A DNA stretch of 64,000 nucleotides, from NCBI GenBank assembly GCA_025041195.1, contig JAKCFM010000001.1:310001-374000 (forward strand), given 5' to 3'. The translations under genes and the position numbers were made by a program. Position 1 is the first letter of the stretch, and the number at the start of each line of letters is the position of its first letter. This document shows positions 1 to 9,139 of the stretch, piece after piece. Source of the DNA: Halobacteriales archaeon YIM A00013 (GTDB lineage Archaea > Halobacteriota > Halobacteria > Halobacteriales > Haloarculaceae). A model generated the notes under the pieces. It searched no databases. It saw only the letters and a program-made list of their open reading frames with translations, and was not told where the DNA came from.

Positions 1-27
1 TGGGTCCGGAACTGGTAGCGATGCCCA

Positions 28-1506
28 ATGAATGAGCGGGCCACGAAACGTGGGTCTGTGAACGTCGTTGGGACGGCACACGTCTCAGCAGAGAGTGCAG
101 AGCGTGTTGAGCAGGTTATTGACGAAGAACAGCCCGATGTCGTCGCCGTTGAACTCGATGAGGGCCGCTACCGACAGCTGAAAGGCCACGAACCGGAGGA
201 TCTCGACGCCGGTGATCTCCTCCATGGCAACACTGTCTTCCAGTTTTTGGCCTACTGGATGCTTTCGTACGTACAAACCCGGCTCGGTGAGCAGTTCGAC
301 ATCGATCCCGGTGCGGATATGCTGTCGGCAGTGGAGACGGCAGAAGCCAACGACATCGACGTCGCGCTCGTCGATCGAGATATCCAGATGACGATTCAGC
401 GGTTCTGGGCGCGGCTCACCGTTCGAGAGAAGATCCGACTCGTCTGTGAGCTTGGATACGGTCTGGTTGGCGGTCCGATGGTTGGATTGTACGTCGGACT
501 GTTCATCGGGATCACCGGTGCCGTCGTGATCTCTGGATTCGGCGGCCCGTTTCTGCTGGGCTCGTTGGGAACTGGCATCCTGATCTCGATACTGGATACA
601 GTGGCGTTGGCGCTGTTGATCGGTGGGACGCTCGGTCTGCTCATCACCACCGTCGTCACCGTCGCCGTCGAACCGGAAGAGGAAGACATAGACGAGTTCG
701 ACATTGAGCAGCTCACCGAAGGTGATGTCGTCACTGCCATGATGGAGGAGTTCCGGCGATTTTCACCCGGTGGTGCCGAGGCACTGATCGATGAACGCGA
801 CGCGTTTATCGCCCACAAACTGGTTGCGCTTCGTGAGAGCGGTCGGGATGTCGTCGCCGTCGTGGGTGCCGGACACCGCGCGGGAATTGAGTCGTATCTC
901 AGACAGCCCGAGTCACTCCCACCGATGGAGTCGCTGGTTGGCGAACAACAGAGCAGTCGGTTTTCTGCCTACTCCCTCGTCGGCTATCTGCTCACGATCG
1001 GATTTCTCGCCTTTTTCGCACTGATCGCGATGGCCGGCGTCGGCAACGCCTTTTTTCTGAAGGTTGTTGGCGCGTGGTTTCTGTTCAACGGGCTAATCAC
1101 ACTGGGACTCTCTCGACTCGGTGGTGCACACTGGCCAAGCGCGTTCGTCGGCGGGGCGCTCGCCTGGCTCACCTCGTTGAATCCGATGCTCGCGCCCGGT
1201 TGGTTCGCCGGCTACGTCGAGCTGCGCTACGTGTCGGTCAACGTGACGGATATCGCCACGCTGAATGAGATCCTTAGCGACGAAGAGAGCCCGCTGTTCG
1301 ATCTCTTCGCCCGCATGCGTGAGGTCCCACTGTTCAATCTCATCCTCGTCGTTGCGATGACCAATGTCGGCAGCATGATCGGGACGTTTCTCTTTCTCGG
1401 TGCGATCCCGCATCTTTTCGGAGATGTGTCAGTCGTGCAACTAATGGTGACGGGCGCCCAAGAGAGCTTTAGCATGGTACTGGATGCACTCCAGGGGATC
1501 GTATGA
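28..1506 (+). CDS. TraB/PrgY-family membrane protein
   Basis: The N-terminal half carries the TraB/PrgY/GumN pattern: VVGTAHVS near residue 14, then VAVELDEGRYRQL near residue 40, and VVAVVGAGHRAGI near residue 280. The family resembles a proteinase fold, and its haloarchaeal members have no settled function; the bacterial PrgY blocks pheromone activity. Hydrophobic segments around residues 150-215 and at least four more after residue 310 make it an integral membrane protein. Length (492 aa) is normal for archaeal members. Its stop overlaps the start of the next gene by ATGA, so the two are probably co-translated. Family assignment is firm, biochemical role is not. Confidence 0.85.
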   Translation: MNERATKRGSVNVVGTAHVSAESAERVEQVIDEEQPDVVAVELDEGRYRQLKGHEPEDLDAGDLLHGNTVFQFLAYWMLSYVQTRLGEQFDIDPGADMLSAVETAEANDIDVALVDRDIQMTIQRFWARLTVREKIRLVCELGYGLVGGPMVGLYVGLFIGITGAVVISGFGGPFLLGSLGTGILISILDTVALALLIGGTLGLLITTVVTVAVEPEEEDIDEFDIEQLTEGDVVTAMMEEFRRFSPGGAEALIDERDAFIAHKLVALRESGRDVVAVVGAGHRAGIESYLRQPESLPPMESLVGEQQSSRFSAYSLVGYLLTIGFLAFFALIAMAGVGNAFFLKVVGAWFLFNGLITLGLSRLGGAHWPSAFVGGALAWLTSLNPMLAPGWFAGYVELRYVSVNVTDIATLNEILSDEESPLFDLFARMREVPLFNLILVVAMTNVGSMIGTFLFLGAIPHLFGDVSVVQLMVTGAQESFSMVLDALQGIV

Positions 1507-2153
1507 GCCACGAGCGGCGATCGATTCGGTTCAGCGGTCGCGAGATTCAGGATCTGTTGATCGCGTGGATCGCACTGGGCGTTGCGTTCGCGTTTTTGCT
1601 CAACCGGCAGTTGGTGAGCGCGCTGTTTGGCGCGACCGGCATCGTTGCCGTTGACGACGCCATCCTCTCCGTTGGGGTTAGCATGGCGACGGTTGGCGTT
1701 GGTTTTCTGCTGCACGAACTCGCCCACAAGGTCGTCGCGATCAAGTTCGGCCGAGTAGCGGAGTTTCGGGCGGACTACTCGATGTTGTTGCTTGCGGTCG
1801 GTGCTGGGATCGCTGGCTTTCTGTTCGCCGCTCCTGGTGCGGTGTATCACGCCGGCCGGGAGATTACGGCCAGGGAGAATGGCCTGATCGCAATCGCTGG
1901 CCCGGTGACGAATCTGTTGCTCGCGGGGCTGTTTTTCCCGCTTGTGGTGCTCGCACCGTCACCGATCGTCTATCAGGCCGGACAGCTCGGCGTGACCGTC
2001 AATCTCGTGCTGGCGGCGTTCAACATGATTCCGTTCGGGCCGCTCGATGGGCGAACGGTGATCAGCTGGTCGGTCATCGTGTTTGCGCTCGTCTTCGGAC
2101 TCTCGGTGGTGTTGACCTATCTGTCGTGGACACGAATTGGACTGGGATTCTAA
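1503..2153 (+). CDS. M50-family (site-2-type) membrane metalloprotease
   Basis: An intramembrane zinc protease of family M50. The HELAH motif (HExxH) lies near residue 71 within a hydrophobic segment, and the second conserved motif appears as FNMIPFGPLDGR near residue 180, supplying the aspartate that completes the zinc site. There are about six membrane segments, and no PDZ or CBS domain is attached, so this is a minimal member (216 aa). It starts inside the stop of the TraB-like gene (4-base overlap), which suggests a joint job at the membrane, perhaps protein quality control. It converges on cdd with adjacent stop codons. The substrate is unknown. Confidence 0.85.
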   Translation: MSHERRSIRFSGREIQDLLIAWIALGVAFAFLLNRQLVSALFGATGIVAVDDAILSVGVSMATVGVGFLLHELAHKVVAIKFGRVAEFRADYSMLLLAVGAGIAGFLFAAPGAVYHAGREITARENGLIAIAGPVTNLLLAGLFFPLVVLAPSPIVYQAGQLGVTVNLVLAAFNMIPFGPLDGRTVISWSVIVFALVFGLSVVLTYLSWTRIGLGF

Positions 2154-2567
2154 TCACCACGTTCGGGTTGGTAACAGGGCTGCCGGGGTGACACGGTGGG
2201 GGATGCCCTCAATTGGAACGATCACGTCGATTTCGTAGTCCATGAGTAGCTCTCGACACGCTCCACACGGCGGAACGACCACAGGAACGTCCGAATCGAA
2301 TGCGACGGCGACAGCGCATTCGAGCGCATCGTGGGCGTTCCCGTCCGCGATCGCTGTGCCGATGGCAGATGGCTCCGCACACTGTGAAACCCGTCCAATA
2401 TTTGCTGGAAGACTAACCCCATCGTAGAGGTCGCCAGCTGCCGTCCTGATGGCAGCAGCGACGATGTGCGCCCCGTCAAAAAAGTCTGGATCGTACGACT
2501 CGGTACACGTCCTCCGCGCTCGATCGAGCAGCCGTTCGTCTCGGTCAGTGAGTGGCTCTGCGTCCAT
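2154..2567 (-). CDS. cdd: Cytidine deaminase
   Basis: Zinc-dependent hydrolytic deamination of cytidine or deoxycytidine to uridine, part of pyrimidine salvage in the cytoplasm. The zinc site is visible: CAEPSAIGTAI supplies the first cysteine and the catalytic glutamate (the usual C-A-E), and PPCGACRELL supplies the PCxxC pair. The start at 2567 (MDAEPLTDR) gives 137 aa, the usual size of the tetrameric class; a start 27 bases upstream is possible but adds an unconserved stretch. It is divergent from purM with a gap of about 66 bases, so both promoters lie there. Confidence 0.88.
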   Translation of the reverse strand: MDAEPLTDRDERLLDRARRTCTESYDPDFFDGAHIVAAAIRTAAGDLYDGVSLPANIGRVSQCAEPSAIGTAIADGNAHDALECAVAVAFDSDVPVVVPPCGACRELLMDYEIDVIVPIEGIPHRVTPAALLPTRTW

Positions 2568-2633
2568 GACAACAGATCGCCTTTTGGAGTGCATGACAGT
2601 GACCTTTTGCCCACAGGGGGCAGAGCGTCTCGT

Positions 2634-3623
2634 ATGACCGACGAGGAGGGGATGACGTATGCGGACGCAGGTGTCGATATCGATGCCAGCGAGGCCGCCA
2701 CGGCTGCGTTGCTCAATGCCATCAGCGCACAGGTAACCGACGAAACGGATAGCGACTACGCCGGCCTGATTGATATCGGCGATCGGTATCTGGCGCTCGC
2801 AACCGACGGCGTCGGCACCAAACTGCTCGTTGCCGAGGCGCTGGACGATTACTCCACTGTTGGCATCGATTGCATAGCGATGAACGTCAACGACCTCGTT
2901 GCGGCCGGTATCCAGCCAGTGGCGTTCGTGGACTATCTTGCGATTGATGAGCCCGACGACGAAACTGCCACCCAGATCGGCGAGGGGCTTGCGGCTGGTG
3001 CCGAGCGCGCCGAAATGGCGCTAGTTGGTGGCGAAACCGCGGTGATGCCCGACGTGGTCAGTGGCCTCGATCTCGCGGGCACCTGTGCCGGATTGGCTCC
3101 AAAAGACGCCGTCCTCTCTGGGACGGCAGCACCCGGCGATCGACTCGTTGGCGTTCCATCCTCGGGAATCCACTCGAACGGGCTGACGCTTGCTCGAACG
3201 GCCGCCACGAGCGACCACAGCTACACCGATCCGTTTCCACACGACACTGATCGAACGATCGGAGACGTGTTGTTGGAACCCACCCGTCTCTACACCGATC
3301 TGCTTGCGCCGATCTGGGAGCATGCTGTGGACGCGGCCGCGCACATCACTGGTGGTGGATGGACGAACCTCCTGCGGATGGGCGAATTCGACTACGTCAT
3401 CGACGATCCGTTCGACGCACACCCAGTGTTTGAGTTCATCCAGTCCGAAGGAACGGTTAGCGACGAGGAAATGCACCGAACGTTCAACATGGGCACTGGC
3501 TTCGTGATGGCGGTCGATAGCACCGACGCCGAACAACTCGCCAACGCTGTTGATGGTCGGGTGATCGGCCACATTGAAGATGGTGATGGCTCAGTTTCCA
3601 TCAGAGATCTACAACTTTCCTGA
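2634..3623 (+). CDS. purM: Phosphoribosylformylglycinamidine cyclo-ligase (AIR synthase)
   Basis: Closes the imidazole ring with ATP, converting FGAM to AIR in de novo purine synthesis. The N-terminal YADAGVDI, the GVGTKLLVA loop, NDLVAAGIQPVAFVDYLA and GGETAVMP are the recognised PurM signatures. I start at ATG 2634 (MTDEEGMTY), giving 329 aa; the open frame continues upstream but overlaps cdd on the other strand and lacks conservation. A second ATG at 2652 is also possible. Two other purine genes (purNH, purB) lie 25-28 kb away in this window. Confidence 0.93.
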   Translation: MTDEEGMTYADAGVDIDASEAATAALLNAISAQVTDETDSDYAGLIDIGDRYLALATDGVGTKLLVAEALDDYSTVGIDCIAMNVNDLVAAGIQPVAFVDYLAIDEPDDETATQIGEGLAAGAERAEMALVGGETAVMPDVVSGLDLAGTCAGLAPKDAVLSGTAAPGDRLVGVPSSGIHSNGLTLARTAATSDHSYTDPFPHDTDRTIGDVLLEPTRLYTDLLAPIWEHAVDAAAHITGGGWTNLLRMGEFDYVIDDPFDAHPVFEFIQSEGTVSDEEMHRTFNMGTGFVMAVDSTDAEQLANAVDGRVIGHIEDGDGSVSIRDLQLS

Positions 3624-3726
3624 ACGGCGGTAAACAATCCTTTCCCAGATTGACTGCAGTATCTGCGGGGATATTTCCACCACATTAATAAAATGTGGTA
3701 TATGGATAGACGGAAAATATGGGCGT

Positions 3727-4278
3727 ATGAGTCGCAAAGCGGTGTTGATGGTGGTCGTGCTGCTGGTGCTGCCGATGCTGGCAGGGTGTAGTGGTTCTGA
3801 GCAACCACCAACCCCGGGAGAACAATCAGAAACGGCGCCCGAAGCCGAAAGTAATGATCCAGTGACAGAGACAGACGCAGACGCTGATACAGCTGGGCCA
3901 CAGACCACGATGGGGCCGACGGATGAACGAATGGAAATGCTCAGATCCGAACTTGAAGATCGCGGCATTATGGTCCAGCGGATCGAACACGACGGCGACC
4001 GGATTGATGTCTGGTACCGGACGATCAAGCGAACCCGATCACATCACCTGCGAACGATGGACGACTTTATCGACGAGTATGCGAGTCTGCTGCGAAACGG
4101 TGGCACGGCAGATCGACTTGAGGTTCGAATGCAGAACGGTCACGGAGAGCCGATTGGCCGATTCCACATCATGGGCGGCTGGATCGAGTCGTTTGACAAC
4201 GGCGGCATGACAGAACGAGAGCTGGAAAATCGAACCGTCGAAACCTTAGAGCCCTCGGATCCCGAGTTCTTCCAGTAG
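3727..4278 (+). CDS. Haloarchaeal lipoprotein, paralogue A
   Basis: Signal peptide with lipobox LAGCSG (cysteine at about residue 21) followed by a long acidic, Pro/Thr-rich linker to about residue 60, then a small folded domain of about 110 aa. The domain has the pattern LxxRGIxxxxIExxGDRI and ends with WIESFDNGGMTERELENR. It is clearly homologous to the next gene, over the whole domain. I do not recognise a named family. Expected location: lipid-anchored on the outer face of the membrane. An AT-rich stretch precedes it (TTAATAAAATG near 3690), fitting a haloarchaeal promoter. Confidence 0.75.
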   Translation: MSRKAVLMVVVLLVLPMLAGCSGSEQPPTPGEQSETAPEAESNDPVTETDADADTAGPQTTMGPTDERMEMLRSELEDRGIMVQRIEHDGDRIDVWYRTIKRTRSHHLRTMDDFIDEYASLLRNGGTADRLEVRMQNGHGEPIGRFHIMGGWIESFDNGGMTERELENRTVETLEPSDPEFFQ

Positions 4279-4365
4279 AAAACAAACACGGGGTTGCTAT
4301 CGTTTAAATATTCGTTCTTCTATCGAATAAAATGAGGTTAGTGAGTGTGGGTACACTAGGTGTAT

Positions 4366-4974
4366 ATGCACCGAAAGTCGATTGTCGTGGTGTTCGTGTT
4401 GATCAGTGTCGTTTTTGCGGGCTGTAGCAGTCAACCAACTGAAGGACCCCAGACAGAGAACGTACCGGCGACGATTTCTGAGACGCAAACGTCGGATTCA
4501 TCGACGTCTCGAATGCCGGCAACGCCGACGGCGACGACCACTGCGGAAGAATCGTCGCCGGAGGTCCGGGCGCTTCAAGACGAACTCACCGACCGAGGAA
4601 TCTCCATTCGCTCGATTGAGCAGTCGGGCGATCGCATTGCGCTGACCTACGGAACGATCGAAACGCGACTTGCGGAACACCGTCACGAACGAGCGTTGGT
4701 GGTCCGATCGTACTACCAGGTGTATCGAACGGGGGGCTCCTCCGAGCGACTCGACGTCCGAATAGTCGATCAGAACGGCGAAGCGATCGGGAGCTATCAC
4801 GTCGACAGTGATTGGCTCTCGGCGTACAGCAACGGCGGGCTAACCGACAGAGAACTCCTCGATCGAGTGAGCAGCACCGTCGAAACGTCGAAACCATCCT
4901 ACTTCCAGAACACGAGTGAATCAGTCCGGACGATGTCCATCGAAGCCACCGGGGAAGCTGTGCTCAGAAAATAA
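4366..4974 (+). CDS. Haloarchaeal lipoprotein, paralogue B
   Basis: Second copy of the lipoprotein family: lipobox VFAGCSS near residue 18, Thr/Ser/Pro-rich linker, then a domain matching its neighbour (LxxRGISIRSIExSGDRI, then SNGGLTDRELLDR). The C-terminal tail is longer than in paralogue A. I start at ATG 4366; a GTG two codons earlier is possible. The pair most likely arose by tandem duplication followed by divergence of the linkers. Function unknown, no catalytic residues evident. Confidence 0.75.
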   Translation: MHRKSIVVVFVLISVVFAGCSSQPTEGPQTENVPATISETQTSDSSTSRMPATPTATTTAEESSPEVRALQDELTDRGISIRSIEQSGDRIALTYGTIETRLAEHRHERALVVRSYYQVYRTGGSSERLDVRIVDQNGEAIGSYHVDSDWLSAYSNGGLTDRELLDRVSSTVETSKPSYFQNTSESVRTMSIEATGEAVLRK

Positions 4975-5067
4975 TATCAGATTTCTGGTGTCAACACAGT
5001 TCTGAACGGTGCAATCTGCCGATAGAATGCCCGTAACGCAAAAGTACTGGCTCACAAATAACGGAAT

Positions 5068-5763
5068 ATGACTATCAATAATTTGGTATCTAGGCGGAAA
5101 TTCATCATGGCTGCCACAGGGTCAACGGTGGTCGCTTCCGTCACCCCGGTGGCAGGCCAAGCGGGGACGAACAACACGACTGACAACGAAACGGAGGGAA
5201 ATGCGACGGGCAACGCGACCGGCAATGGGACAGGGAACGCCACAGGAGGCGACGGTCAACAGACCGGCCCGATCGATTTCGGTGGCTATCTCGATGATCT
5301 CACCTACTGGAGTGGGCAGGCCGTCGATCTCACTGGACAGGACACTGTACAGATCACCGTCGGCGCGAGCGCGAACAACAGCCTCTCATTTGAGCCAGTA
5401 GCGGTCCACGTTGATCCTGGGACCGCTGTGACGTGGGAGTGGAGCGGCAATGGTGGCGCACACAACGTCGTGTCCGAGACGGATGCGTTCACCAGTGGCA
5501 GCCCAACTGGCGAAGCCGGCACGACGTTCGCTCAAACGTTCGAAGAAGATGGAATTTTCAACTACTACTGCGATCCACACCGTGCATCGGGGATGCTGGG
5601 ATCCGTTGCCGTTGGCTCTGTCCCACGGACTGCGCCGGTAACACCTGCCCCTCCAGCCGTCGATACCAGCACGAAACAACTGGCGGTCGGTGTGGCTGGA
5701 ACAATGGCTGGCGTCCTCGGACTGGTGTTTTTCTTTCTCAAGTATGGTGGCGATTATGAATAG
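5068..5763 (+). CDS. Halocyanin-type blue copper protein, Tat-exported and membrane-anchored
   Basis: Electron carrier of the plastocyanin family outside the cytoplasmic membrane. A twin-arginine signal (SRRKFIMAATGS) is followed by a Thr/Asn/Gly linker with several NxT sequons, then the cupredoxin domain. The type I copper ligands are visible: His in GGAHNVV (near residue 130) and the cluster YYCDPHRASGM (Cys, His, Met) near residue 168. A hydrophobic helix near the C terminus (LAVGVAGTMAGVLGLVFFF) anchors it, with a short charged cytoplasmic tail. Halocyanins usually deliver electrons to terminal oxidases or nitrite reductase; no oxidase gene is next door. Confidence 0.9.
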   Translation: MTINNLVSRRKFIMAATGSTVVASVTPVAGQAGTNNTTDNETEGNATGNATGNGTGNATGGDGQQTGPIDFGGYLDDLTYWSGQAVDLTGQDTVQITVGASANNSLSFEPVAVHVDPGTAVTWEWSGNGGAHNVVSETDAFTSGSPTGEAGTTFAQTFEEDGIFNYYCDPHRASGMLGSVAVGSVPRTAPVTPAPPAVDTSTKQLAVGVAGTMAGVLGLVFFFLKYGGDYE

Positions 5764-5957
5764 ACATAGCTAAAAGTGAATGAATTACTGAATTTCATAT
5801 AGTAAAATGACATCTAAAAAACGATGTTTTACCCCTACAAACGCCCATTTTACGATACAACTGAACTACCGTTAATACATATGTATCCATGATTTTCTAC
5901 TAATTTTATCATTACGACTGAGGACAGCTATAAGATGGGAGAATTCGAACAGCAGCT

Positions 5958-6806
5958 ATGCCGCTGACCAACGGTACTGATGAACAGTGGTCGATGGATC
6001 GTCGGACGCTCTTAAAGCGAACGGGCGTCGCTGGAATTGGGCTTGCTGGGACGGCGTCTGCGATTGAGCGGACAGCTGCACAGCCATCCTGTGGTGAGCA
6101 GTCGTTCATGGTGGCCTATGAAGAGCTGCGCCCCGACCGAGCCGACTGGGACTACAACGACTTCACACACGAGGTGCACGTGGCGTTCAACGAACCGAAT
6201 GACCGGGTGAAACTCACGGTCAGTCCGATTGCTGCGCTCGCTGGTCTCAAAAGCGACCTTGAGATACACCTCCCGAAATCGCTCATTCACTCCAATGCAT
6301 CGTATCGCGTTGAGCGACGAGATCTCCCGACACAGACGGTGACGAAAGTCCAGGAAGGACACGTCTCTCGGGGAACGAGTCTGAACACACGGCTCGTAAA
6401 CACGGTCGGTGATGCGGTAACGAGTGGGTCGGCCGAAAGCTGTCCGATGACTCGCCACGAACTCACGCTGACGATCGATTTCGAACGATCGTTCCCCTCG
6501 GATGCTGCGTGTCCGTGGCCCCTCCCTTCCACGGACGACTTTGGCACCCACGCCAGCGAGCTGTTTTTCTCTCCAGCGCTGCGAAGACTCGACACTGGCA
6601 AGCGGGTGATGCCTGGTGACGACCGATTCCTGTTGCTGCCCTCCCCACAGGACGACTCCAGCTGGGCGCGTCCGAAAGAAGGTGTCCACGTTGCAGACGC
6701 ATATGAGAGCGTCTCACGAACCGATCAGAGCAATGTTCCCTCGTTCAATCGTTCGGACTGGTTCCGGCGGGAGTACGCGAACGAAAAATTCGTTGTTAAC
6801 TGTTAA
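5958..6806 (+). CDS. Tat-exported protein with LruC/DUF4842-like segment
   Basis: The N terminus carries a twin-arginine signal (MDRRTLLKRTGVAG at residues 13-26). After it comes FMVAYEELRPDRADWDYNDFTHEVHVAF, which matches the opening of LruC-type domains, where an acidic DxDxND loop probably binds calcium. The rest (to residue 282) is poorly conserved and contains four further cysteines. A TATA-like CTATAAGA at about 5929 lies 26-28 bases before ATG 5958, so the transcript may be leaderless from that codon. Extracellular location is expected. The LruC relation rests on a short motif, so the domain call is tentative. Confidence 0.6.
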   Translation: MPLTNGTDEQWSMDRRTLLKRTGVAGIGLAGTASAIERTAAQPSCGEQSFMVAYEELRPDRADWDYNDFTHEVHVAFNEPNDRVKLTVSPIAALAGLKSDLEIHLPKSLIHSNASYRVERRDLPTQTVTKVQEGHVSRGTSLNTRLVNTVGDAVTSGSAESCPMTRHELTLTIDFERSFPSDAACPWPLPSTDDFGTHASELFFSPALRRLDTGKRVMPGDDRFLLLPSPQDDSSWARPKEGVHVADAYESVSRTDQSNVPSFNRSDWFRREYANEKFVVNC

Positions 6807-7016
6807 TACGAATCACTCGATCGATCGAGTGAGCCCCCGTTTCTTCCATCCGAGTGCGTCTCTCCGTGAGCAGGCTGTTCTGCAATCGATCACCCCTGCG
6901 CACGCCACCTCCAGATTGCATAATTTCACAATAGTCTATATTAATAACAATAATAAATAGCAACAATTATTAATAAATATATCTCAGTTAATAATGAATC
7001 TGGTGTGATTACGAAT

Positions 7017-7646
7017 ATGTCCGAAAGAGTACGTTCACGGCGAGCAGTGTTGGGAGCAATTGGGACGGTGGCGGTGGGAGGGATACCTCCGATAGCGCAA
7101 GCGACGACGGCTGACATCGACACGTCGTTCGACCCAGCCAGTGAGTCGGCACTCCGTTCGTTCGCCACGGAGTTTCGAGCACTCAGTCCGGAGCGACAAC
7201 GAAGGGTCTTTGAATCGCTCACGAACGACCAACGGACGGCGACGAAACGAGCGTTCGCTCCCGACCGGATCGAATTTGAACGGAATCTATCGCCCACGAT
7301 GACGGCACAGGCCACGAACGTCGTCAGAACGGCTAGCGCGAAGGGCTGGTCGTTGCTCGGCTTTCATCTCTGGACCTGGAATCATCGGGTGACCTGGTCG
7401 CACGAGCCGGGCTCCGTCTCTGATGTGCAATCATCAGATTTTGCAACGGTTCACGATCCCACGTGGGCGTACAAGGGGACGGCGGCGCAGTCGAAAGACG
7501 TTGATGGCGACCATTTCGAGGTGTTTCGACAGGGTAAACTCACGTTTCTGGGGGGACGGTATACGCTTTCGGCGAGTCCACACGCCCGCATCCGAGGCAA
7601 CGCGGACGGGAGTTCGACGGTCGTTGCGGTGGACGATGGCTACTGA
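7017..7646 (+). CDS. Tat-exported protein of unknown function
   Basis: Begins MSERVRSRRAVLGAIG, a twin-arginine signal peptide, with a probable cut after PIAQA near residue 29. The mature part has an acidic helical region (residues 35-95) and then an aromatic-rich part with GFHLWTWNHRVTW and HDPTWAYKG, suggesting an extracellular beta fold. I do not recognise the family. The upstream 200 bases are very AT-rich and contain several possible TATA boxes. The gene overlaps the following membrane protein by 11 bases, so the two are likely co-expressed and may act together. Confidence 0.6.
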   Translation: MSERVRSRRAVLGAIGTVAVGGIPPIAQATTADIDTSFDPASESALRSFATEFRALSPERQRRVFESLTNDQRTATKRAFAPDRIEFERNLSPTMTAQATNVVRTASAKGWSLLGFHLWTWNHRVTWSHEPGSVSDVQSSDFATVHDPTWAYKGTAAQSKDVDGDHFEVFRQGKLTFLGGRYTLSASPHARIRGNADGSSTVVAVDDGY

Positions 7647-8538
7647 TCTGCTCGACTGGAGGGGGCGACTCACTCGTCTCAGAACGGCGGTTGGCCCCGT
7701 CTCAGAGCTGTTCCTTGTCGGCTGCTTTCTTCTCCTCGCATATTACTGGGAAGCGACGGCGATTGCATCGGTAACACGGGCAGTGCTCGGCCCGGATGCG
7801 CTGGTATTGTCCCTTCAGATCCCGCTTTCAATCGGCCTGCTCGTGGGTGGGCTCGCAATCGGTGCGCGATACGACGGCGCTGGCGCTGCGATCATGGCTC
7901 ACCACTCGCTCGCTTCGAGAGCGTGGCTGCTCACGGCTGCGCTCTGTCGGCGAGCCGTTGGGCTCTGGACGCTCACCGTTCTCGCAATCGGTAGTGGTGG
8001 AGTGATCGCGCTTCGCACTGGCTCATCCCCCTCGATCGTGGCACTCGGCGGGTTCGTGTTCGTGTCACTGTTGTATGGGTGGTTCTGGATCGCGATGGGA
8101 GCGTTCTGTGCGAACGCTGTCGGTGGGCAACGGCGAATGCGGAGTGTGGTGGTACTCACCGCCGCGGTTGGACTGCTATGGAAACACCTCGCAACGGGTG
8201 TCTACTCGTTCGTTCGATCGGTCTCTGTGAACCCGTTTTTTCCACCTGCGGATGGTCCGTTGTTTCTGCTTCGACGGATCGATCCCCGGGGTGCGTATCT
8301 GGTGGTGACAAACTGGCTGTATGGGGTGGGTAACGCAGCCGGACCGTACCAGGCAGTGGTGTTCGAACTCCACGGGGCCGGGCAGTCGCTGACGAACGTG
8401 CTCGTGGTCGAAGGCACGTTTCCAATCCCACCCGCCTATCTCCATCCCCTCCTGGCCGGGGTGGTTCTCCTGGGCTGGTGCGCGTTCGTCTGGGTGATCG
8501 TTCTCAGTACGCTACGAGCGCATCCCATCAGTCGGTGA
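7636..8538 (+). CDS. Multipass membrane protein, ABC-2-permease-like
   Basis: Six or seven hydrophobic segments over 300 aa, with a long extracytoplasmic loop around residues 195-265 before the final helix. This layout and the hydrophobic pattern resemble ABC-2-type export permeases of haloarchaea, but no ATPase gene lies beside it. The open frame extends upstream to 7423, yet ATG 7636 (MATDLLDW), overlapping the end of the Tat protein by 11 bases, is the sensible start. Its stop faces that of the HTH-CBS gene. Permease identity is inferred from topology only. Confidence 0.6.
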   Translation: MATDLLDWRGRLTRLRTAVGPVSELFLVGCFLLLAYYWEATAIASVTRAVLGPDALVLSLQIPLSIGLLVGGLAIGARYDGAGAAIMAHHSLASRAWLLTAALCRRAVGLWTLTVLAIGSGGVIALRTGSSPSIVALGGFVFVSLLYGWFWIAMGAFCANAVGGQRRMRSVVVLTAAVGLLWKHLATGVYSFVRSVSVNPFFPPADGPLFLLRRIDPRGAYLVVTNWLYGVGNAAGPYQAVVFELHGAGQSLTNVLVVEGTFPIPPAYLHPLLAGVVLLGWCAFVWVIVLSTLRAHPISR

Positions 8539-8542
8539 ACGA

Positions 8543-9088
8543 TCAGGAGATGTGGGCGGCGACGTCCGCCTCGGTGATGATCCCGATCATCTCTCCGCTT
8601 TCGATCACGATGATCGCATCGTGGTGATTGAGATGGGTGTCGACTTCTGAAAGCGTTGCGTCGGGTGTCACTGTGGTGATCGACTCTCGCATGATCTCGG
8701 CAATCGGGAGCGCACCTGGCTCAGAATCATCGTCGATCTGGCGAATGTCGCTGTTCGAGATGATTCCAACCGGATAGCCGTCCCGGATAACCGGGAGCTG
8801 GGAGTAGCCCTCTGGCGTCATCTGTTTGGTTGCCGCTTTCACGCTGTCATCGGGTGCAATCCCGACGACTGGACTGTGCATGATATCACCGGCACGCCGA
8901 ACTGACGCACCGGCCTCGTTGAGTGCGGTAACGATCCGGCGGAGCGTCGACAGCCGCGGGTCAACGTCGCCCCCCTCGATGCGTGCGATCAACGGCTGGG
9001 AGACTGAAGCCATTTCCGCGAGCTCGCTCTGGGTCAGATCCAACTCATGGCGGCGTTCTCGGAGGTCCTCCGGCGTCGGAAGTTCCAT
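8543..9088 (-). CDS. Transcriptional regulator with XRE-type HTH and paired CBS domains
   Basis: Residues 1-60 form a Cro/XRE helix-turn-helix (LRERRHELDLTQSELAEMASVSQPLIARIEGG, shown here only as its key region: LTQSELA then SQPLIARIE). Residues 70-181 hold two CBS motifs, ending in IIVIESGEMIGIITEADV, which normally sense adenosyl ligands such as AMP or SAM. This domain pair is widespread in archaea and is taken to couple DNA binding to energy or metabolite state. I chose ATG 9088 (MELPTPEDL) over an upstream codon because the HTH begins directly after it. Targets are unknown. Confidence 0.85.
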   Translation of the reverse strand: MELPTPEDLRERRHELDLTQSELAEMASVSQPLIARIEGGDVDPRLSTLRRIVTALNEAGASVRRAGDIMHSPVVGIAPDDSVKAATKQMTPEGYSQLPVIRDGYPVGIISNSDIRQIDDDSEPGALPIAEIMRESITTVTPDATLSEVDTHLNHHDAIIVIESGEMIGIITEADVAAHIS

Positions 9089-9139
9089 GTTCGAGATAAC
9101 CACTAGTTATACAAAAATGTTGCCGATCGGCCGATCACC

